Assembly: GCA_028679275.1 (NCBI GenBank)
Contig: JAJRBV010000105.1
Span: 1-9,705 of the forward strand
Reading direction: 5' to 3'
DNA length: 9,705 nt
DNA from: Methanoregulaceae archaeon
Lineage (GTDB): Archaea > Halobacteriota > Methanomicrobia > Methanomicrobiales > Methanospirillaceae
A model generated the notes under the pieces. That model was not told where the DNA came from and did no database searches. It worked only from the letters and a program-made list of their open reading frames with translations. The position numbers and the translations under genes were made by a program. This document shows positions 5,751-9,705 of the stretch, in pieces; within the stretch, counting starts at the first letter, position 1, and every line of letters starts with the position of its first letter.

Positions 5751-6530
5751 TTACCCCCCCCCGGGTTCCTTTCGGGCCAGCAGGCCCATGAAGAGGCAGT
5801 CTTCGGCAGCAATCGATTCAATGCCTTCATAATCACCAATCGGGATCCCCAGTCCCCTGATGAGTGCGGCCGGGGTGGACTCATCGGCTTCGCCCATCAC
5901 GATCTCGGCAGCCGATGCAATATTGTCGGCAAGCGCCTGCTTGGTGACTTCCAGGGGCCGGCCGAAGAGGTCCCGGCGCCCCCTTGCATCGATGACCGAG
6001 GGGATGCCCGAACACCCTATCGCAACCCCGCTGCAGCCTGACCGCATGGCATGGGTCCGTGAATCCGCTATGATCACCCCTACCCGGGCCCCCGTCCGCA
6101 TCCCTATCTCTTCGCGGATCATGCGTGCGCTCCTGTCCGGATCTTTCGGGAGCAGCACCACGCAGCCGGGGGGTGCATTGGATGCATCGACCCCGGCATT
6201 GGGGAGCAGGGTTCCTCCCTTCATGCAGAGCAGGTGGCCCGGAATTCCTCCGACAACTTCGTCACTCTCCCTCTTCACCACCTCTGCCAGCCTGGGGTCA
6301 ATGCCGTACCGGTCTCCCAGCACGACAGAATCCTCTCCCGGGATCACCCTCTCCAAACGGATAACCCGTCCCTCGCTGGTCGCAACGGCACTTTCGGCAA
6401 CAACGATGACATCTCCGTTAGCAAAACAGCCTGCACCCGTCCCGGAGATACCTGAAAGGATCGCTTCTGCGAGATCATCACCCTCGTGGATAATCCCCGT
6501 GCGGATCCCGACCACAAGAAAACTGGTCAT
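5751..6530 (-). CDS. cofE: Coenzyme F420-0:L-glutamate ligase (F420 gamma-glutamyl ligase)
   Basis: CofE adds L-glutamate to F420-0 and a second one through a gamma linkage, using GTP and divalent metal. The 259-residue length fits the archaeal single-domain enzyme (bacterial FbiB carries an extra nitroreductase-like domain, absent here). Motifs are GDVIVVAESAVATSEGR (about 39-55), NAGVDASNAPPG (111-122), LLPKDPD (126-132), GVIIADSRTHAMRSG (151-165) with GVAIGCSG (168-175), and GRRDLFGRPLEVTKQALAD followed by MGEADESTPAALIRGL (212-227). The ATG at 6530 overlaps the stop of the DHPS-like gene (ATGA, 6527-6530), so it is the last gene of the glyA-folD-DHPS operon. GGTGG lies about 8 nt upstream. 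It runs convergent to the peroxiredoxin gene with 24 nt between stops. Confidence 0.96.
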   Translation of the reverse strand: MTSFLVVGIRTGIIHEGDDLAEAILSGISGTGAGCFANGDVIVVAESAVATSEGRVIRLERVIPGEDSVVLGDRYGIDPRLAEVVKRESDEVVGGIPGHLLCMKGGTLLPNAGVDASNAPPGCVVLLPKDPDRSARMIREEIGMRTGARVGVIIADSRTHAMRSGCSGVAIGCSGIPSVIDARGRRDLFGRPLEVTKQALADNIASAAEIVMGEADESTPAALIRGLGIPIGDYEGIESIAAEDCLFMGLLARKEPGGG

Positions 6531-7339
6531 GCCCGGTCCACCACCCGTGCCGCCATGTGGATCACGTCCGCTGTCTCCCTGACATCATGGGTCCTGACGA
6601 TGTCTGCTCCTCTCTCTATCAGGAGGGCAGTGATGCCAAGGGATGCCGCAAGTCGTGCCTCGGGGGGGCGGCCTCCCGGTTCACCAAGAAAGGTCTTTCT
6701 TGAGACCGCAGCGAGGAGCGGGCGTCCGAACCGGGAGCACTGCTCAAAGCTGCGGCAGATCTCCCAATCCAGTGCCGTGCTCCTGGCAGGATTCCAGAGC
6801 CCGATACCGGGATCAAGGACATAGGAGGATACTCCGGCCTGCTCACAGCGGGCGACGACAAGGGCAAGGTGTGAGAGCGTCTCGGCGAAGCTGGTGGCAT
6901 CCCCCTGGGTTATCCGGGATGCCATCAGGAAGGAGGGAATGCCGGCATCGGCAACGAGACGTGCATATGCGGGATTTGACAATCCCGAGATGTCATTGGC
7001 GGCATGGATGTCATGGGAGAGGGAACGATCAAGCACAGAAGGATACATCGTATCGACAGAGACCGGGATTCCGGAACCATCCAACTCACGGAGTGCAGCA
7101 GAGAGCCGGTCAGCCTCAGTCGCTTCGCTTACCGGGGGAGACGACGGTGCCGTGCTCCGGGCCCCGATATCGATGATCTCCGCACCCTGGCGGACCATCT
7201 CCTCCGCCCGTTCGAGGATACATCCCGGCCTGACATAGGAGCCCTGGAAAAACGATTCAGGGCTGCAGTTGATCACCCCCATAAGCCGGACCGGGAATCC
7301 CGGCCCGATCGCGATATCTTTTACCACACACCGGTGCAT
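6527..7339 (-). CDS. folP: Dihydropteroate synthase family protein (archaeal type)
   Basis: A 270-residue TIM-barrel of the pterin-binding DHPS family, which joins a pterin-methyl diphosphate to an aminobenzoate-type acceptor. Landmarks are [12 protein letters not shown] (20-31, loop 1 with Asn23), DIGARSTAP (57-65), SVDT (94-97), NDISGL (115-120), DPGIG (176-180), SRKTFLG (213-219) and RTHDV (249-253). The pterin and diphosphate residues D57, D96, N115, D176, K215, R249 and H251 are in place. The canonical STRPG acceptor loop is STAPS, so the bacterial pABA-contacting arginine is missing, and the usual MH segment after strand 5 is replaced by MASRI. The acceptor may therefore differ from free pABA, for instance an H4MPT-type ribosylated aminobenzene, or pABA may be bound differently. 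It overlaps folD by 19 nt and cofE by 4 nt. GTG 7327 is an alternative start. Confidence 0.88.
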   Translation of the reverse strand: MHRCVVKDIAIGPGFPVRLMGVINCSPESFFQGSYVRPGCILERAEEMVRQGAEIIDIGARSTAPSSPPVSEATEADRLSAALRELDGSGIPVSVDTMYPSVLDRSLSHDIHAANDISGLSNPAYARLVADAGIPSFLMASRITQGDATSFAETLSHLALVVARCEQAGVSSYVLDPGIGLWNPARSTALDWEICRSFEQCSRFGRPLLAAVSRKTFLGEPGGRPPEARLAASLGITALLIERGADIVRTHDVRETADVIHMAARVVDRA

Positions 7340-8163
7340 AGGGACCGCTTCGCCGCGAGGAACGTGTTCTCCATGAGGGTCGCGATGGTCATCGGCCCCA
7401 CCCCGCCGGGAACTGGCGTGATTGCGGAAGCATGGTCCTTCACCCGGTCGAAATCAACGTCACCGCAGAGGACGCCGTCAACCCGGTTGGTGCCTACATC
7501 GATGACCACCGCCCCCTCCTTCACCATGGAAGGGACTACATACCGGGGTTTTCCGATCGCGACAACCAGCAGGTCTGCCTCCCGGGTGATGGCGGGGAGG
7601 TTCCGGGTCTTGGAATGGGTGATCGTCACGGTGGCATCCGCAGAGAGGAGCAGTGCAGCCATCGGCCGCCCTACCTCGATGGACCTGCCCATGACAACCG
7701 CGTGCATTCCTCCGGGATCGATCCGGTATTCATAGAGAAGAGTCATGATTCCCTGAGGGGTGCAGGGAGAGAATACCGGGGTTCCCGCAAACAGCCTCCC
7801 AAGGTTTGCAGGGTGGAACCCGTCAACGTCCTTTTCCGGAAGGACGGATTCGATCACCTGCAGCGTACTGACATGGGCGGGCAGGGGGAGCTGGACAAGA
7901 ATCCCGGACACCTCCGGGTCCCGGTTGAGCCCCTGGATCTCCCGGATAACCTCGCCTGTTCCGGAACTCTCCGGGAGGGTGATGCCGACCGACCCGATGT
8001 GCACCTGTTCGCATGCCCGGTGCTTCATCCGGACATACAGTTCGGATGCCGGGTCGGATCCGACGATGACAGTCGCAAGCCGGGGAGTAATCCCGGACTC
8101 ATCGATCTCCTCTTTCAGGATCTCGAGCCGTTTCTCCTGGATCTTTTTTCCATCAAGGATCAT
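7321..8163 (-). CDS. folD: Bifunctional methylenetetrahydrofolate dehydrogenase/methenyltetrahydrofolate cyclohydrolase
   Basis: FolD oxidises methylene-THF with NAD(P)+ and hydrolyses the methenyl product to 10-formyl-THF, supplying purine synthesis. The 280-residue length is typical. Catalytic residues are Y43 and K47 in YVRMK, Q91 in ILVQLPLP and D114 in KDVDGFHP; all are offset by exactly 7 from E. coli K54, Q98 and D121. Further blocks are PCTPQGIM (133-140), the dinucleotide-binding [11 protein letters not shown] (157-167), GDVDF (234-238) and [12 protein letters not shown] (250-261). The ATG at 8163 is 1 nt after the glyA stop. Many methanogens without folate lack FolD and use F420-dependent H4MPT enzymes for this step; Methanosarcina barkeri is a known case with both. 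Its presence beside glyA implies a folate-type carrier used for biosynthesis. Confidence 0.97.
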   Translation of the reverse strand: MILDGKKIQEKRLEILKEEIDESGITPRLATVIVGSDPASELYVRMKHRACEQVHIGSVGITLPESSGTGEVIREIQGLNRDPEVSGILVQLPLPAHVSTLQVIESVLPEKDVDGFHPANLGRLFAGTPVFSPCTPQGIMTLLYEYRIDPGGMHAVVMGRSIEVGRPMAALLLSADATVTITHSKTRNLPAITREADLLVVAIGKPRYVVPSMVKEGAVVIDVGTNRVDGVLCGDVDFDRVKDHASAITPVPGGVGPMTIATLMENTFLAAKRSLCTGVW

Positions 8164-8164
8164 A

Positions 8165-9199
8165 TCAGTCGGGATAAAGGGGGAACCCCTTTGCCATCTC
8201 GTGCACCTCGGCCCCCACCTTCTTTATGGTCGCCTCGTTACGGATGTCTTTGAGCACGGAGGCAATAAAGTGCCCGATCCGCCGCATCTCCTCCTCTTTC
8301 ATGCCGCGTGTGGTGACCGCCGGGGTCCCGATGCGGAGGCCGCTCGTGACAAACGGGCTCCTGCTCTCGTTTGGTATGGTATTTTTATTAACGGTGATGT
8401 GGGCTTTTCCGAGGGCTACTTCCGCTTCGAGCCCTGTAAGGCCGAGGTTCGTGAGGTCAAGAAGGATAAGGTGATTGTCAGTTCCCCCTGAGACGAGGCG
8501 GAGCCCTTCATCGGCGAGCACGGTTGCCATGGCCTGGGAGTTCTTCACGATCTGGCGGTTGTACTCCCGGAAGGAGGGCCGGAGAGCCTCCCTGAAGCAG
8601 ACGGCCTTTGCGGCGATGGTGTTCATGAGAGGGCCTCCCTGCATTCCTGGAAAGACCGCTTTGTCAACCTTTGGAGCATTCTCGGTGTCACACATGATAG
8701 CCCCGCCCCGGGGTCCCCTCAGGGTCTTGTGAGTGGTTGTCGTGGTGTAGTCCACGACCCCGACAGGGGACTCGTGCATCCCAGTTGCACAGAGACCTGC
8801 GATGTGGGCAATATCTGCCATACAGACTGCATCCACCTGTTCGGCAATCTGCTGGAAGGCGGAGAAATCAATGGTCCTCGGGTAGGCGCTCGCCCCGCAG
8901 ACGATCACCTTTGGCCTGACTTTGCGGGCAATCTCCTCGACCACTCCGTAATCGATGGTCTCGGTTTTGAGGTCCACTCCGTACTGGGTCACCTTGTACA
9001 GCCGGCCACTGAAGCTGACCGGTGACCCGTGAGAGAGATGTCCGCCCTGCGAGAGGCTCATGCTCAACAGGGGATCGCCACACTCCATAACCGCGAAGTA
9101 TATGGCCATATTGGCCTGGGTCCCGGAGTGGGGCTGTACGTTCGCATGCTCTGCGCCAAACAGTTCCTTCAGGCGGTCCCGGGCAAGGTTCTCGGCCAT
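8165..9199 (-). CDS. glyA: Serine hydroxymethyltransferase, major C-terminal fragment of frameshifted glyA
   Basis: GlyA is a PLP enzyme that interconverts serine and glycine while loading a one-carbon unit onto a tetrahydropterin. This 344-codon piece, from an internal ATG, holds most of the protein: [10 protein letters not shown] (21-30), [12 protein letters not shown] (47-58), [10 protein letters not shown] (127-136), the PLP-lysine block [14 protein letters not shown] with the Schiff-base Lys at 158, FPGMQGGP, and a C-terminal domain with NKNTIPNE and [15 protein letters not shown]. The frame continues open upstream to about 9232, encoding [11 protein letters not shown], which is exactly the missing family sequence between the two fragments. 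The true gene is therefore 8165-9402 and would give about 412 residues, with the Lys at about 226. No ribosome-binding site precedes the ATG at 9199, so independent translation is doubtful. First gene of the operon with folD, DHPS and cofE. Confidence 0.93.
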   Translation of the reverse strand: MAENLARDRLKELFGAEHANVQPHSGTQANMAIYFAVMECGDPLLSMSLSQGGHLSHGSPVSFSGRLYKVTQYGVDLKTETIDYGVVEEIARKVRPKVIVCGASAYPRTIDFSAFQQIAEQVDAVCMADIAHIAGLCATGMHESPVGVVDYTTTTTHKTLRGPRGGAIMCDTENAPKVDKAVFPGMQGGPLMNTIAAKAVCFREALRPSFREYNRQIVKNSQAMATVLADEGLRLVSGGTDNHLILLDLTNLGLTGLEAEVALGKAHITVNKNTIPNESRSPFVTSGLRIGTPAVTTRGMKEEEMRRIGHFIASVLKDIRNEATIKKVGAEVHEMAKGFPLYPD

Positions 9200-9402
9200 G
9201 TCATGGAATTCACAGCCCCCATAGTACCGCTTCCCGGGTACCCTTCGGCGTACTTGTTGGTCATGACCGAGCCCATGGCCTCCAGGACCGCTTTGCTGAC
9301 GAGATTCTCCGAGGCTATCAGCTCAAGCCCGTTCTGCTGCCGGAGCCGCTCTTTCTCTATAATAGTAGCAATTTCATAATCCGTTGTGGCCAGATATGAC
9401 AT
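9169..9402 (-). CDS. glyA: Serine hydroxymethyltransferase, N-terminal fragment of frameshifted glyA
   Basis: The first 57 residues match the GlyA N-terminus, including [20 protein letters not shown] (23-42) and [10 protein letters not shown] (48-57). After Gly57 the translation becomes unrelated and stops 20 codons later, while the neighbouring frame continues with KRYYGG. One base is missing relative to a CCG GGN AAG CGG coding string. The ATG at 9402 is well placed: a TATA-like element lies about 30 nt upstream. On its own this fragment cannot be active, since the PLP lysine is in the other part. Confidence 0.9.
   Translation of the reverse strand: MSYLATTDYEIATIIEKERLRQQNGLELIASENLVSKAVLEAMGSVMTNKYAEGYPGSGTMGAVNSMTWPRTLPGTA
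9230..9240 (-). other. Frameshift site in glyA
   Basis: Minus strand reads TAC CCG GGA AGC in the N-terminal frame, whereas family sequence YPGKRYYGG requires TAC CCG GGN AAG CGG. Either one base in the G/A run was lost or ribosomes shift back one base. The heptamer C CCG GGA (9238 down to 9232) fits the X XXY YYZ pattern, and a -1 slip there would restore the correct frame exactly. Such GC-rich slippery sites are usually inefficient, so an indel is the simpler reading. Confidence 0.85.
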
Positions 9403-9428
9403 GGTTAAAAAGGTCGGCTCTGATCAGG

Positions 9429-9436
9429 TAATACTT
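9429..9436 (-). promoter_or_regulatory. TATA box of the glyA-folD-DHPS-cofE operon
   Basis: Minus-strand AAGTATTA, preceded by an A-run, is centred about 30 nt upstream of the glyA ATG at 9402. The predicted transcript would start within a few nucleotides of the ATG; no Shine-Dalgarno is present. Confidence 0.55.
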
Positions 9437-9508
9437 TTTTCTCTCCCGGGGAAAAAACGGCATGCACAGGACCTGGATTTTCCCGTGCCCGGCCCCAATC
9501 GCAGTTTG

Positions 9509-9538
9509 CCGGCAGCCAGAACCCGATCCTGCCGGATC
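9509..9538. repeat. Overlapping inverted repeats in the glyA divergent intergenic region
   Basis: CCGGCAG (9509-9515) pairs with CTGCCGG (9529-9535), and GATCC (9525-9529) pairs with GGATC (9534-9538), so two mutually exclusive short hairpins are possible. They lie in the 226-nt non-coding region between glyA and the next plus-strand gene, upstream of both TATA boxes. An operator role is possible but unproven. Apart from these and the promoters, I see nothing else in that region. Confidence 0.3.
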
Positions 9539-9605
9539 CTTTCCCTGTTGTGAAAAATGAAGGATTCTGGGTAGTACAGGCCTAAAAACCCAATTACATG
9601 GAGCA

Positions 9606-9616
9606 TAATTATTATA
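9606..9616 (+). promoter_or_regulatory. TATA box of the truncated gene at the right edge
   Basis: TAATTATTATA is a strong archaeal TATA-like element. It is centred 27 nt before ATG 9638 and 39 nt before ATG 9650. Confidence 0.55.
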
Positions 9617-9637
9617 GGGGATCAATCAATGTTATCA

Positions 9638-9705
9638 ATGAGGGTTCTGATGATGCCAGAGGATGTCCGTAAATCCCTGCTGAAGACCATCCCTGATCAG
9701 AAGGA
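9638..9705 (+). CDS. Start of an unrecognised gene, truncated by the window edge
   Basis: An open frame runs off the right end with in-frame ATGs at 9629, 9638, 9650 and 9653. The visible peptide is MRVLMMPEDVRKSLLKTIPDQ, which I do not recognise. The start is ambiguous. ATG 9638 fits the near-leaderless spacing seen elsewhere in the window, whereas ATG 9650 has GAGGG (9640-9644) 5 nt upstream as a ribosome-binding site. The good TATA box and lack of stop codons support a real gene; no function can be given. Confidence 0.5.
   Translation, partial: MRVLMMPEDVRKSLLKTIPDQK

Noticed and set aside
4329..8409. Exact 14-nt match GATGTGGGCTTTTC at 4329-4342 and 8396-8409
   Set aside because: A match of this length in a window this size is expected by chance reasonably often, and the two copies sit in unrelated contexts (near the cofG start and inside glyA).
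7004..8491. Long plus-strand open frames antisense to the DHPS-like gene, folD and glyA (243-273 codons)
   Set aside because: They lie opposite genes with full sets of family motifs and have no coherent protein character; shadows of GC-rich coding sequence.
1..9705. tRNA genes, CRISPR arrays, insertion sequences, attachment sites or a new defence system
   Set aside because: I found no cloverleaf-like sequence, regularly spaced repeats, transposase motifs or direct-repeat flanks; nearly all bases belong to recognisable housekeeping genes or short promoters.

Overview
The window reads as a stretch of ordinary chromosome from a methanogenic euryarchaeon, most likely in or near the order Methanomicrobiales. 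The evidence is three coenzyme F420 biosynthesis genes (cofG, cofC, cofE), an FO synthase radical-SAM subunit on its own polypeptide (CofG without a fused CofH), separate small PurS and PurQ subunits, archaeal-type TATA boxes close upstream of start codons, and an archaeal-type dihydropteroate synthase homologue. The order-level placement is inference from gene content and protein style; no database was searched.

Layout from left to right. (1) Bases 1-1166, plus strand: the C-terminal part of a UbiB/AarF/ABC1-family protein kinase-like membrane protein, cut by the window edge. (2) Bases 1167-1363: a convergent gap with terminator-like structures for the minus-strand operon. (3) Bases 1364-4371, minus strand: a tightly packed operon read in the order cofG, purC, purS, purQ, ferredoxin-thioredoxin-reductase-like protein, with gaps of 4 and 9 nt and then two 4-nt ATGA overlaps. 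(4) Bases 4372-4515: a divergent promoter region between cofG and cofC. (5) Bases 4516-5726, plus strand: cofC, then a peroxiredoxin with its own promoter. (6) Bases 5751-9402, minus strand: an operon read in the order glyA, folD, dihydropteroate-synthase-like gene, cofE, with gaps or overlaps of 1, 19 and 4 nt. (7) Bases 9403-9628: a divergent promoter region. After it, the first bases of an unrecognised plus-strand gene run off the right edge.

Functionally the window combines three linked themes. One is deazaflavin F420 synthesis: CofG makes the FO chromophore with CofH, CofC makes the activated nucleotide donor, and CofE adds glutamates. The second is purine synthesis (PurC, PurS, PurQ). 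The third is pterin-linked one-carbon supply: GlyA and FolD make and oxidise methylene-pterin, and the DHPS homologue probably acts in making the pterin carrier. A thiol-redox pair, the FTR-like protein and the peroxiredoxin, sits beside these genes.

I see no mobile element, CRISPR array, tRNA, rRNA or defence system, and no convincing undescribed system. The most notable irregularity is that glyA is split by a one-base frameshift at about 9232-9238. Most likely this is a sequence error or recent mutation, although the site happens to fit a -1 slippery heptamer pattern.
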